Origin: Spinellus fusiger
Lineage: Eukaryota > Mucoromycota > Mucoromycetes > Mucorales > Phycomycetaceae
NCBI GenBank assembly: GCA_025094145.1
Contig: JALLLS010000047.1
Span: 62,001 to 126,000 of the forward strand
DNA length: 64,000 nucleotides
Reading direction: 5' to 3'
Shown: positions 1 to 11,885 of the stretch, piece by piece
Position numbering within the stretch: position 1 is the stretch's first letter
How the letters are laid out: the number at the start of each line of letters is the position of its first letter
Made by a program: the position numbers and the translations under genes
The notes under the pieces: model-generated
Databases searched by the model: none
Told to the model about the DNA's origin: nothing
What the model saw: only the letters and a program-made list of their open reading frames with translations

Positions 1-542
1 ATCATTGGATAGCGTCTATTTTGGTACTTGTCGGACAGAATAGCAAAAATGGGTGTAGAAATCAAAAGACCAAAGGCTGCAGATACAGGGAAGGAGTGGT
101 GTAAATTCCTTAAAGATTTAGTTCTCACGGCATAATACAAAATAAATAAAAAAAGACAAAGAAGGAGAATTACCGTAGCATCCAAATAAGAAGCCTACCA
201 TGGCAGAGTTGCCTTTGAGCCGTTCAATAACGATCATTGGTAGACAAGGAATCACCACACCATAGACAAGCATATCACTTTAAGCACAAAAGAAAGAAAG
301 AAAGAAAGATAGAACATTGCAATTCAACAGGAAGAAAAGAGTCCAATACAACAAGACAGAGATGGGTCATAAGCATAAGAAACCTCTTTTTCTTCCTCTT
401 TTTCTTCTTACATAAAAAGAGTCAGTGCAACAACACAAGCAATACTGATATTGGATCGACGTAATCTGTGCCAACTACTCTTGGTAGCCATGAGGGGTTC
501 TTGGTGTGCTGCAGAAGAAGTCTCTTCTCTTGCAGTATCCAT
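1..542 (-). CDS. MFS transporter, N-terminal part (runs off the left edge)
   Basis: This is the 5' part of a major facilitator superfamily transporter, a multi-pass membrane carrier; the substrate is unknown. Three exons can be read on the minus strand: 542-412, 277-174 and 76-1 (continuing outside). The start ATG at 542 follows a purine/pyrimidine-rich leader. The cytosolic N-tail is followed by TM1, which ends in the LVYGVVIPCLP motif. Exon 3 carries the MFS loop 2-3 signature region (FAILSDKYQNRRYPM). Introns are GT-AG (gtaag donor at 411; acceptor ctgcag before 76), and frame is kept across both. The DM-L-YG-VIP pattern resembles the fungal SLC18/vesicular-amine-transporter-like group, but that is only family resemblance. 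It is divergently arranged with CTF18. Confidence is high for MFS and low for subfamily. Confidence 0.85.
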
Positions 543-2310
543 GTCAATAACAATAGCAGAAAGAAAAAGAGAAGAAAAAGAGAAGAAAAAGAGAAGAAAA
601 AGAGAGGCAAATCTGGTAAACAAACTCAACCAGGGAAAACAAAGTAATTTTTATCTATTTTTTAGTGTATTTTATTCCAAATTTCTATTCTTTATTTGTA
701 TCGACTGAGCCATACAAAGTGGCAAGGAGAGAACCTTTTATTCTATTTTGTAGATGAGTCACCTATGCTGGTGCGGTGAACAGAAGAGGGCTTTGAAAAT
801 AGAGTAACCTGCATACAACGGAAGCACTGTTATTTGCTTACTCTTCCTGGGTAGGATATGAACTATGTGACTGTAAATGGCACGTCCCTTTCTTTATTAT
901 TATTACTATTATTACTATTACTATTACTATTATTACATGAATTACATGAGGTGAGGAATGGTGTGGAGAGTGGATAAACAAGATAATGTGTGTGGAGATG
1001 ATGAAATAGATAGTAAATCACTGTTAAATAACAATGGATAAATCATTATCCCATCAACGCTTACAAAATAAAAACCAATTCTACATAGAACATTTGAATT
1101 ACTCACCATTTCCTCTTCTTATTGATAGAGAACAATCCAAGAAATCCTTGTTGTGTATTTTATGCTGTACACTAGAACACACTGAAAAACGAGGGGCTTA
1201 CCTCCAATACTATGCCTGGTGTGTACAACCTACCCTCCATTGAGTTCAGAATAGATTCAAAGACAAATAGAAAGTGATACTGAAATTGTCAGTCCACTAA
1301 CACTCTGTTCTTCATGCAGGTGCCGTTGTAGGAGAACAGAGTCCAAGGGTGCAAAGATACTATACTAAAGAAAGAAAGAGAGAATGGCACCAACACAAAT
1401 AAAAGGGAAAAGAGGCAAATAGGATGAATAGAGTAGGAGGGTCTGCATGATAATTTGCCTGGACTGGGTGTGGCAAACTGGTTTTCATTTTCTGTTCTTG
1501 AAATAATAAGTGAGAAAATAGGCAAGTATTTTGGTGTCTATGTGGCTTTCATTGTTTTGAAGAGATAGATAGATAGATAGATAATATATAAATATATAAA
1601 TATATATAGCAGGGTTGGAGGATTCTTTTTATGATTTATTCTAGTGTTCAAAAGACACTGCAGAAATGAATAAACTGACTCTTATAAATACAGTATTTTT
1701 TTTACACTTGCTCATGGCACTTGGGATGACTTTGACCTCTTCCTTTATAAGACAAATGAGAAATAAGAAATGCCACAGTAAATGAACAAGAGTGTCTGAT
1801 GAAATATTTCATTGTTGATATTTCATCTCTCTACCTTTAGTAAGAATGAGTAGATGTCTGTAGTCAATGTATAATTCACTATCCATCACAGTCTTGTCGT
1901 GCGTATGTCTTTTTTGATGAGAGACATGATTGGACATAACAACAACAACAACAACAACAATGAGGAATAAGTATTTCTACAGAAATATACACTGAACAAA
2001 GCATAGCCTAGAATAGAAAGAGACTCAATAAAGTGTTTCTACTCTCAATATCAATAAAAATACAAACAAACCAAACAAGGACCTCTCCCAAGGAATAGAC
2101 TGTGGGTAGGACTTTAAGAGACGCGAATTCCAAACACGAATTCCAAACACGAATTATCAAAATACATCTAAATCCCGACATAGTACGCGACTTTCTTTGT
2201 ACGATTGTGTTTGTTTGCCTCTTCAGTGCTTTCACTGTAAAAGAACCTCGTCGATTTGTACCCTTATAAACTACACCAGTAAAAACAATCACAACACCTA
2301 CAAAGCACTC
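543..2310. other. Divergent intergenic region, MFS / CTF18
   Basis: No convincing gene is seen. The short ORFs here have no recognisable protein features. The stretch holds microsatellites: ATT/ACT triplets at about 897-937, GATA then TATA repeats at about 1563-1607, and ACA triplets at about 1940-1962. The right end is the CTF18 promoter region. Confidence 0.6.
2121..2190 (+). promoter_or_regulatory. Possible MCB-like cluster upstream of CTF18
   Basis: Two ACGCGA hexamers, at 2121-2126 and 2185-2190, lie 190 and 126 bp upstream of the CTF18 ATG. Between them is a short direct repeat (CGAATTCCAAACA repeated from 2124). ACGCG is the core of the MluI cell-cycle box bound by MBF in yeasts, which drives G1/S expression of replication genes. 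CTF18 is a replication/cohesion gene, so the match is plausible, but this is inference from motif plus gene function. Confidence 0.35.
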
Positions 2311-5300
2311 ATGGCAGACCCACGTAAACGCACTCGCGATGTCTATGACCTGGACATTGACGAACTTCCAGCCCAAGATCAACAAACAAGACCCTTTGAC
2401 TATAGTGATCTTGATGACCTGGAATCTAGTCAGTCATTGGATCCACATCCATCATTTGATATTATGGGGCCTAACCGACCTCAACTATTCAAACCACTCA
2501 AGAGAACTCATCACACAGAGACATACAAGAGCCAGCATTCTACTAATCTCGAGATGGATGACCTTGCTTACCCCAACACAACTCACTCACCTACTTATTT
2601 ACCACTAGAGGCTATGGTCATTGATGATGTGCAAGTCTATGAAAAGACAGCATCTAGTACTATCCAACACATATATGCAGAAAATTCCAAGACGGCAGCT
2701 GCTCGACACTCCTCTAAGCCTCTTGTCAATCCCACCTCCTCCAACACCACCACTGATTTCACAACAGTACCTACGACAGGAGGGTATATGGAGTGTATAT
2801 GTCCAGCTACTGGAGAACTACTCTATTTTCCTAATGTTATAAAAGCAAAATCAGCCCGTCCTCTGGATACTATTTGTGAATCCACAGGGTTCTCTCTTCT
2901 ATCCAAGCCTATATGGAAGCTAAGAGAAGAGATCAGCAGAGACCACAAAATACGACTGGAGACATTAGAAAGGTAAACATAGAATCATTGGTATTAGAAT
3001 GTATGAACATGGTATGGGATGTCCATGTTAGAGAGGCAAATGAAGCCAGAGAAGCCCCACGCTCCAAAAAGAAGAGACGTACGGAACAACATAACCATGA
3101 TTTATGGGTCGAGAAATACAAACCTAGAGGATTCCTGGATCTACTGAGTGATCAGGTATACTTTTATCTATTGATTATTGCTTTCTATCTATGGATTGCT
3201 TTCTTTACTGTTTTATTAGCAAACAAACAAAAGCACCCACTTACTTTGTCTCTTTTATACGATGCATGACACAGAGAGTCAATCGAGAAGTTCTTTCATG
3301 GGTCAAACAATGGGATTTCTGTGTTTTCAAACGACTTCCTCCTCAAGAAACACAGCGCGACAAATTGATCAAAAAGTATAAGACTACTTTTGGAAAGACC
3401 CCTCATTTCGAGAATAATAAAGTGGAAAAAGTAAATGCACATATTCTATTTCAAAGGGTTACATCAGCATACTGCTCTTTAAAGAAGAAGAAGAAACAAG
3501 CAGAAAAAGGGAGAAAAGAGTAGACTCTATTGAAGAGGAGTTCTTTTCTTTCTTAACAGTTATTTATCTCACTCCTTTTATTTATCTATTTATTGTGATT
3601 GACTGATCGATAGAAAGATCCATGGATGCGTCCTGATAAAATGGTAGTATTTCAAATAAGACTTTTCTGATCTTTTACACTGTATGTTTCTTATAGATAT
3701 TATTGATCTCTGGTCCTGCTGGATTTGGTAAAACAACGCTTGCTCATATTATTGCCAAACATGCAGGATACAATACGATTGAAGTCAATGCAAGGTAAAG
3801 AGGCCTGTCTACACACCACCTCTTTTTACTATTATTATTGGTGTTATTACTACTACTATGTCTATTGCTCTGGTATTGACCTTGCTCTTATACCACAGTG
3901 ATGATCGAACAGGAGATGTAGTGCGATCAAAAATCAAATCTGCATTGGAAATGCAAGCCATTGTAAGAAACAAGACATCAGCAAACAGCGAAAAACCCAT
4001 GGAACAAAAACCAAATTTACTGATCATTGATGAAATTGATGGTGCAAGCAGCAGTGGAGGAGGAAATTCTGAGGTACTGATGCGTCTTAACCAACCCATA
4101 CCAGTCTCTTTTCTCCTGCTGTTCTTGTTGGCACTCACCATGTGTATTTCTAGAGCTTTATAAAACAACTTGTCCAACTTGTCACACAAGATTCAACAAG
4201 AAAGGCCAGTGGACAGAACAAGGGTAAGTGACTTTATCATAAACACACTCTCACTGATATAAAAACAGAGACTAAAAAAAAGGCAACTCCTTTACTTCGT
4301 CCTATTCTGTGCATTTGCAATGATCCGTAATGTCCAACCTATGCAATCCTCTTATCTCATCCTGGCGTTACTTTTGGATTTTGATTTTGTCTTTATAGAT
4401 ATGCTCCTGTGCTTCGTCCTTTGCGTGAAATAGCCCAACACATTGTCTTTCCAAAGCTTCCTTCTTTGACTATTGCCAGGCGTTTACAAGAGATCTGTGA
4501 TGCTGAGGACCTTCAGGCAGATTTGAGGACATTGTGCATGCTGACAGACATGACCCATGGAGATATCAGAAGCTGTATCAACACACTCCAAGTAAGCCCT
4601 CATCTATTTATCCATCTATCTATCTATCCATCTATCTATGAAAGAAGAAACAGGTTCTAACGTATGCTCTGAAACGACTCTAGTTTATTCGAGGCAAAAG
4701 TCATTCTTTTACACGAGAAATGATAGGAAAATCAGGGCTTGGCCAGAAAGACATGTCCAAGTCTCTTTTCTCTGTATGGGATGAGTTGTTTACTGCTCCC
4801 AGTGGTAGTAGAGCCATGCACAAGGAAAACAACGGTAGGTGCTTTGAGTCTATGAGACTACAAGGCATGTGTCTTAATCGAGTGGCGTAGGCACCAATAA
4901 TCATTATAACGATGTGATTGAATCTATCCTTAACAGTGGGGAATATGACAAGCTGGTGCAAGGTAAGCAGTGTCAGAATGAGATAAAACAATGTCGCCAC
5001 CTAGTTGACCTTTATATATATTCTTATCAAGGTTGCTTTGAGGCCTATCCAAAAATGAAATTTAACGATGTGGCTATGAAGAAGTGTGTGCAGATGAGTG
5101 AGTGGTTAGGGTTCTATGACAGTATCAGCCAATGTGTCAATGAACAACACGAGTATGGGATGTATCGATACTATCCGTATACCATTGTCAACTTTCATCG
5201 TTTCTTTGCAGGGTCTACCTTACAAGACCATCGCATAGAATATCCACGTAAAGAATATGAAGTGTGTACAAAGCAGTCCATTTCTTTTTAGTATAGAAGA

Positions 5301-6504
5301 TCGATACATACTTATTTTATTGGATGACTATCTTACTAGGCATTTGTTACCAAGAAAAGCTACGAGAATCTTTTTGGTCTGTTTATGGAAGGCATTCAAC
5401 TCAACCACCGTCGTTTTATCAGCAGAAACACATTGATAATGCACCTTGTACCTCAATTATTGCGTATTGTTTCTCCAGAGTTACGACCTGTAAGTTAAAT
5501 GGGTGATAAAAAAAAAGATACAAAATACAAGGAGTATGTATTAATATTCTTATTATTTATTTATTTTATAAAAATATAAAATATAAAATAAAATGAATCT
5601 AGGTGAATAAACAAGTTATCCGACCAGCAGAAAAACTGATACTCACTAGAGTTACCAATCTGATGGTTGAGTTTGGCTTGACATTTATTCTGGACAAGAC
5701 AGAAGAAGGTCATCTCATCTACAAACTGGATCCGTAAGCTATTTCCTTTTTCTCTTTATCTATTTTTTTTCTTTCTCTTTACTACCTTTCCACCTACTTT
5801 GGGTCTATGCACATTTCTAATGATGACTCTAGACCCATTGAACAGATATTGAATTATGAGTCACTTTCACTTAAAAGTGTTTTGCCGAATACATATGCCG
5901 TTCGTCAACTCATAGCCCAAGAAGTAAGTGGCTAGATGGATGGATATAGCTGTGATTTCTTCTTTTTAAGGTGATGCTGAAAGATTATCTATCAAGGTAG
6001 AGACGGAGCTTTTAAGACGCCGTACAAAAACTGTAGATAGACTTGAAAATGGACCAATGTTAAGAGCCCAAAGAAGAACTCTTTCTGATAGGTAAAACAA
6101 AAAGAACTGAATGATATATAACTTGATAAATGACTCTTGTTCAGTGCTGTAGTGAAAAAGAAGGAAGAGCTATTGCTGAAAAAGGTGATTATAATGCTTC
6201 CTTTGGTGTATTGGTTTCTAATGGTTTAGGAATTACTCACCTATTATTTGTCTATTTTCATTCATCAGACGCCTACTGATTTCTTTGGTCGCCCTATTGT
6301 ATCAAAAGTAGAAGATGGGGTGGGCCAGGCAATGCAAAGTAAGAGATAGTGTGCAATAATTGAACCATAATAACCTTTATTTGTATACATGACTATATAT
6401 TATTTCTAGTTGATAAACCTAAATTGGTCACTGTTGCTTATCGTTTTCATGAAGGATTTTCAAATGCAGTCAAGAAGCCAATGACAGTGCGCATGTTTCT
6501 ATGA
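2311..6504 (+). CDS. CTF18: Ctf18, large subunit of the alternative RFC clamp loader
   Basis: This is an AAA+ protein that, with Rfc2-5, Ctf8 and Dcc1, loads or unloads PCNA and supports sister-chromatid cohesion in the nucleus. I read 18 exons: 2311-2972, 3032-3155, 3275-3430, 3697-3794, 3899-4073, 4154-4223, 4269-4326, 4399-4591, 4684-4834, 4891-4962, 5032-5261, 5355-5489, 5603-5733, 5833-5923, 5997-6091, 6145-6184, 6269-6338 and 6410-6504. The coding sum is 2646 nt (881 aa), all introns GT-AG. Landmarks are [17 protein letters not shown] at the start of the RFC box region, Walker [11 protein letters not shown] (about residues 319-328), Walker B LLIIDEID (about 387-394), SDDRTGD sensor-proximal loop, [11 protein letters not shown] sensor 2 region, and the Ctf18-type tail [14 protein letters not shown]. 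An acidic N-terminal extension is typical of the family. Length matches fungal Ctf18. Confidence 0.95.
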
Positions 6505-7997
6505 GTGGAAGTAGAGCAGTACAATTGCATTTCTATAAAGTGCAATAGCAGAAGATGAAGATGAAGAGTGATTATCAATAGGAAGTGAATTACCCACGAG
6601 ATAAATAAACAACTTGCAGAAAGTACAGGTTTATTTATTTTTTCACATGCAGACAAGTAGTTTATTATCTTTTTATTATTATTATTAGTGAGAGAGTGGA
6701 TATTTTGGTTAATGCTATGGGTTCTATGGATTGAGTTGATAAAGAAACAGCCTATTCTTTTTTTTTCCTTCTTACAGTGTGGTGCGGTGTGGTGTGGTGT
6801 TCAACAAGGGTTTGAGATCTATTTTCTAATGGCAGCTTCGAAATCTCACTTTTATCTGCTGCATTTGGGTATGATTTATTATAAAATAGAATGTAATTTA
6901 TTTTTCCCACTGAAGATTAAAAAATAGAAATAAAACAATGTATGGCCTTGTTTCTTTACGACTGTTGTTTATTTGTGTAGCGTATTAGTTTTCTACATTA
7001 GTGAATATTCTTACTCGAGTACATGCGTTTTGCAAATAGAAGAGACGGAAGGTGCCATCTGTGTTCACAAAAGTATTCAATTGTTCTTCATCAACAGCCC
7101 AACTCCTAAAGTGTTAGATGCAAAATGATTGTACTCACTCATCCCACTCCAGTGGCTGTTGAGTATTGAAGTGGCCACTATAGATAGTATTATAGATTAT
7201 TATAGATAGTATTATATAATATATAGATAGTATTATTATAGATAATACTATTATAGATAGTATTGTTATTGTTACTATTATTTATTTGTTACTATATCTA
7301 TCTATCTCTATTTACATATTTGGCAGTATATTTCTCTACCTTCACTACTAGGCTAACTGTAACATATCTATAGGGCCAATTAATAGATTAAATAGCTGTG
7401 ATCCATTGCTGGTACTCTTGAGGTAGCATTCGTTATCCTTAGAAGGGAATATTACCATCACAGAGCTCTGAACTTATTGCTAATTTGTCACTCCATTCAA
7501 TCTCATTTCTATACCTAATTCAGTGGTTATCATAAGCAGTGTGTGCATTTTATCATCATCAGAATAGTGTTATAGAACTGCATGAATAAATATTGTTTTT
7601 GTATGAGAAACGTTTTATTCATCCATGTTCTATGTTGTATATGGTGTTTTGTCTTCTTCACTTTATTCTAATTGTTCATCTCTCCCTATACTTACTTATT
7701 ACTAATAAAATGGCTTATTTGCATGGATAGAAATAACAGCACATAAAGTAAGAATAGAGGCTAATGTTTCTAAATGAACGTATCGATCATACTTGCGTCT
7801 TTTGTCGGACTTTCTCCTATGACTAAACAGAAAAAAAGAAAAGAAATCAAGCTGTCAATCCCCGCTGTACTTTACTTATGCCTTACATCTTTGCTTATTT
7901 TCCCTTTCTTCTTTCTTACTTATTTGTTCTCTTTCTCTTTTATCGTAAATAATTATTTCTCCCTATTGTTTTTTTGTATAAGATATTTTCATAAACA
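6505..7997. other. Intergenic region CTF18 / SulP gene
   Basis: AT-rich sequence without a supportable gene. About 7180-7290 is a degenerate tandem array of TAGATAGTATTA-like units. The sequence immediately upstream of 7998 is pyrimidine-rich and probably 5' UTR/promoter. An open frame upstream of the SulP gene (from 7774) is not in frame with the start I chose and looks like chance read-through. Confidence 0.5.
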
Positions 7998-10900
7998 ATG
8001 GAGCAGAACGATCCCAATGATCCCCGTTCAAATGCCTCTTCTCCTCGAGATATCCTCACACCACTGCAATTATCTCAAGACCTTCCACTGCGTTCGTATT
8101 ATTCATCACATCACCCCTATGATGCTGGTAAGCCACCTTTTGTATTTTTTCATGATAGATAACAATGGTCTAGTCACAACCCAGTACTCGGCCTCCACTG
8201 AATCCATTCGAGCACAATCACTTGCTTTGGGAATCATGGATCTTCAAGAACAAGAACCACTAGCAGAAAAGAAACACAGACTCCATCTCTCGGTGAACAA
8301 TGCCAATTCACAGCACTCAATAGGAAATAGAAAAGATAGTAATCTATCCTTGTTACTGAAGCAAACTCCTAAAGTCATCCCTGATACCCTTGATGAAAGA
8401 CGTCCGTTGGTGCAACTGCCTTCACACCACAGTACGTCCGACTACCAGTCTATTCCCATCACCATTACGCCCTCCCAACATGAAAATGAAGCCTACACAT
8501 CCAACCTAAAGGGAAACCTTCATCAGCAAGATACCTTTTCTTTCAATAATCCTTTTTCTATAGTGAAAAAGACTATTGCTGAAAAAGGAATTCGACACTG
8601 CCTGTATCAGCCAATGACTTATCTCCCAGCTGTCATTTTGGGATTACTATTGAATCTGCTGGATGCCATTTCTTACGGTAAACTATATACTTTTTTCTTC
8701 TTTTTTCTTTTTTTTTTCTTTTTTTCTTTTTTTCTTTTTACAAGTGCTTATGTATTTGATTCTTTTCTTTCATCCTGAATCATTGAGGTGTGTCTGTTTC
8801 TTATTGTTTGTATGTCGATAGGAATGATTACTTTTCCGTTGAATAATCCCATCTTTGCCAGCTTTGGTTCTGATGGTATTTCAATGTATTTTGTTAGGTA
8901 AGATGAGTGGATACTGGATCAGAAAAAGAATTGTTTTCGAGATGACTTATCCTCCTTTTTTTCTGCCATCAGTACTATTATTTCACAATTGGTGTATTCC
9001 TTAGGTGGAAGTGCTTTTCCAGGTGGATGTGGAAGGTAATTGACATACTATGCTCCATTTTGTGAATGACAATACTTAATTCTCTCTCTCTCTCTTTAGT
9101 ATGATGATTGAAGGTAATTCACAACATACATCTCAATTGAACTTCATCCTCAACTCATCTTATTGCATTGTATTGTACATCTATTTCTGATGACACCCAG
9201 TGGTTCCCTTTCTTCATATCATGCAAGTACACCTTCTACAGCTCTATAGACAATGCATTGAAGACTTACCCTTTTTTTTCTACTTATTTGAATCCTTTAG
9301 GGCAGAACGTATTGTAGAATCCGTGGGGGCTGATCAACGTGAACGTGTCATAGCTACTACTGTTGTGGCTTTTGCCTTGAGTAGTATTATGACAGGTCTT
9401 GCCTTTTTCTTGCTGGGTGCACTCAAATTAGGCTCCTTGATTGGTTTCTTCCCTCGTCACATCCTTGTAGGCACCATTGGTGGTGTGGGATGGTTCCTTG
9501 TTGCTACAGGCATCGAAGTCTCTGGCCGCCTCGACAAAGACATTGAATACACAATCCCAATGCTCAAGAAGATATTTCTGGACACACATGTGTTTGCTCT
9601 ATGGTCTTCTCCCTTTGCTGTTGCTCTTCTTTTGCGTCTTATTCATCACAAGATCACCAGCAGTCCGTTAGTAGTCCCCATCTTCTTTATGCTCCTTCCT
9701 GTTGTCTTTTATAGTGTTGTCTTTTTGGGAGGATGGGATGTTTCGACTGTTCGTGATGCAGGATGGATATTTCCTCTTGTACAATCGGATTTGCCGTTTT
9801 GGAACTTCTATACCTATTACGACCTGACACAGGTGGACTGGAAAGCTGTTTCTCAGACAATTCCTGCAATGATGGCTTTGACCTTTTTTGGTACGTGCAG
9901 TTTTTTTTTTTTTTTTTTTTGGATAGTGTGGACCCCAGAGCGTACCTAGAGTTATCTATCTATCTATCTATTTATCTACAGCCTCTTGTTTATTTAACTT
10001 CTTTCTCTGTATTGATTAGGTGTTCTTCATGTTCCTATTAATGTTCCTGCTTTGGGAGTATCTACTAACCAGGATAACATTGATGTTAACCGAGAGCTTG
10101 TTGCTCACGGCGTATCAAATGCTCTTTCGGGCTGTTTTGGAACAGTTCAAAGTAAGATAAGATTCATTTATCTGTTATAGTGTGTGACACATCATATTCT
10201 GCCTATCTCATCTATTCATGAATTGCCTCTTTTCTTATTATTATTATTTTATTATTTATTTTTTAAAAAAAACCTTAGATTATCTTGTGTACACCAACAG
10301 TCTATTATTTATCCGAACAGGAGGAGATAGCAGATTGGCGGGTGTTATGCTGGCTATAGCCACCACCACTTTATGGATGGTAGGCCCATGGATTGTGGGC
10401 TATATTCCTGTGATGGTCGTGGGCAGTCTTATTTTCCACCTGGGCTTGGATCTGTTGAAGGAAGCATTGATCGACACATGGCACTCAGTCCACTACTTGG
10501 AATATATCACCATCTGGGTTATTGTTGCTTGTATGGCAGTGCTTGGCTTTGTAGAAGGCATTCTTGTCGGCATCATTATGGCCTGTATCTTTTTTGTAAT
10601 ACAAAACTCACGACGCACCGAAACCATCAGGGCTACCTACAACGGACAATTAATGCAGTCCACTGTACGACGTCTTTATCGCCAACAAAAGTTTCTCAAC
10701 AAAGTAGGAGGCCAGATTCAAATTGTAAAGATTCAAGGCTACTTGTTCTTTGGCACCATTAATCAAGTAGAGAATGCCATTCGAAATATGTTGGATGAGT
10801 CTGTCTGGAGTGAGAATCCTATTCGGTTTTTGGTCCTTGATCTTCAACTTGTTCAGGGACTTGATTTTAGTGCTGCTGAAGCATTTGTGCGTATCCGACG

Positions 10901-11885
10901 TCTCTTGCGCTCTCGGCAGGTGTTTTTGATTCTCTGTAATGTTGTACATGAGTCTGATGTGGAGAAATCCTTGGTAAAGTCTGGCATGTGGGATGATGGA
11001 CGAGACGAGAGTGTTGAAAGGGACTTGAGATGCTTTGAATATATAAACGATGCCCTTGAGTGGTGTGAGAATGTTCTTTTGCAGTCTTACTTTTCAAAGC
11101 ATCCTCATCATCGTATGCCAGGTAAGTCGAGATGTGCTATGGATGTTACCACTGTATCACTTATAGTGTTTGTTGAATAGCACCTGTTTTGCAGATAAAG
11201 GACGACCAGCATCTGTTGGTGGATTCCGTTTCCATTATTGCTTCTCCTCGGCACAGAATGTTAAAAGATGCAGTACAGTACTCTTTAGCGGGTAAATGGT
11301 GTTTAATTATTTATGTTTTGTTATTTGTCTCTATCACTGTTGAAAGAGAATAGCAACGGATCGGGGTGGTATCATCTAAACACACTCTTGTTAATAGACC
11401 GACATGCCCCACAAACTCATGCAAATCTGTCTCAGCCAGCTGTCATTTTGATGCAAGCTATTGGTGAATTGTGTGAAGAAACTTTACCCGTTGAGTTCTT
11501 CCACAAACTGGGAGATTATTTTACAAAGTTAATCTATGAAAAAAACCAACCTATTTGGTACGAAGGCGATGCCTGTGACAAGATGATTGTACTAGAACAG
11601 GGATCCCTACGCAGTCTACTATCAGTTCATCGACATAACATAACAGTAGAGTCCATTTTACCTGGAACGGTTGTAGGAGAACTTGGACTCTTTACCTACG
11701 GTCAACGCCGTACCCGTGCACTGATTGCTGAACAAGACTCAGTAGCATGGATTTTGACAAGAGACTCTTTCCAGAAGATGTTGAAAGATGATCCACAGAT
11801 GGCCAATCAGTTGATTACTCACACTCTTTACTACTCTTCCGATCGACTTAATATCATGACACGTTATGCATTTAGTCTGCATTAA
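7998..11885 (+). CDS. SulP-family vacuolar-type transporter with STAS and cyclic-nucleotide-binding-like domains (Vsb1-like)
   Basis: The architecture is a polar N-tail (about residues 1-190), SulP membrane core (about 195-620), STAS domain (about 640-790) and a C-terminal cyclic-nucleotide-binding-like beta-barrel (about 880-1000, with EGD and GELGLF motifs). This order matches yeast Vsb1/YGR125W, which is needed for vacuolar storage of basic amino acids; the substrate here is inferred, not shown. Eleven exons: 7998-8127, 8159-8677, 8822-8897, 8973-9035, 9100-9113, 9201-9222, 9301-9890, 10020-10151, 10279-11121, 11181-11291, 11347-11885; the sum is 3039 nt (1012 aa). Core signatures are GLLLNLLDAISYG, GFFPRHILVGTIGGVG and GYIPVMVVGSLIFHLG. 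Exon 5 is only 14 nt, and the intron after exon 6 is GC-AG. The start at 7998 gives MEQNDPNDPRSN and keeps frame into exon 2. Confidence 0.9.

Noticed and set aside
2973..3031. Apparent frameshift in CTF18 between the N-terminal frame and the LWVEKYKP frame
   Set aside because: A 59-nt GT-AG intron (gtaaac...gttag) restores the frame exactly, so no lesion is needed.
7774..7997. Long open frame upstream of the SulP gene suggesting an earlier start
   Set aside because: It is in a different frame from the family-like N-terminus beginning at 7998 and reads hydrophobic UTR-like sequence.
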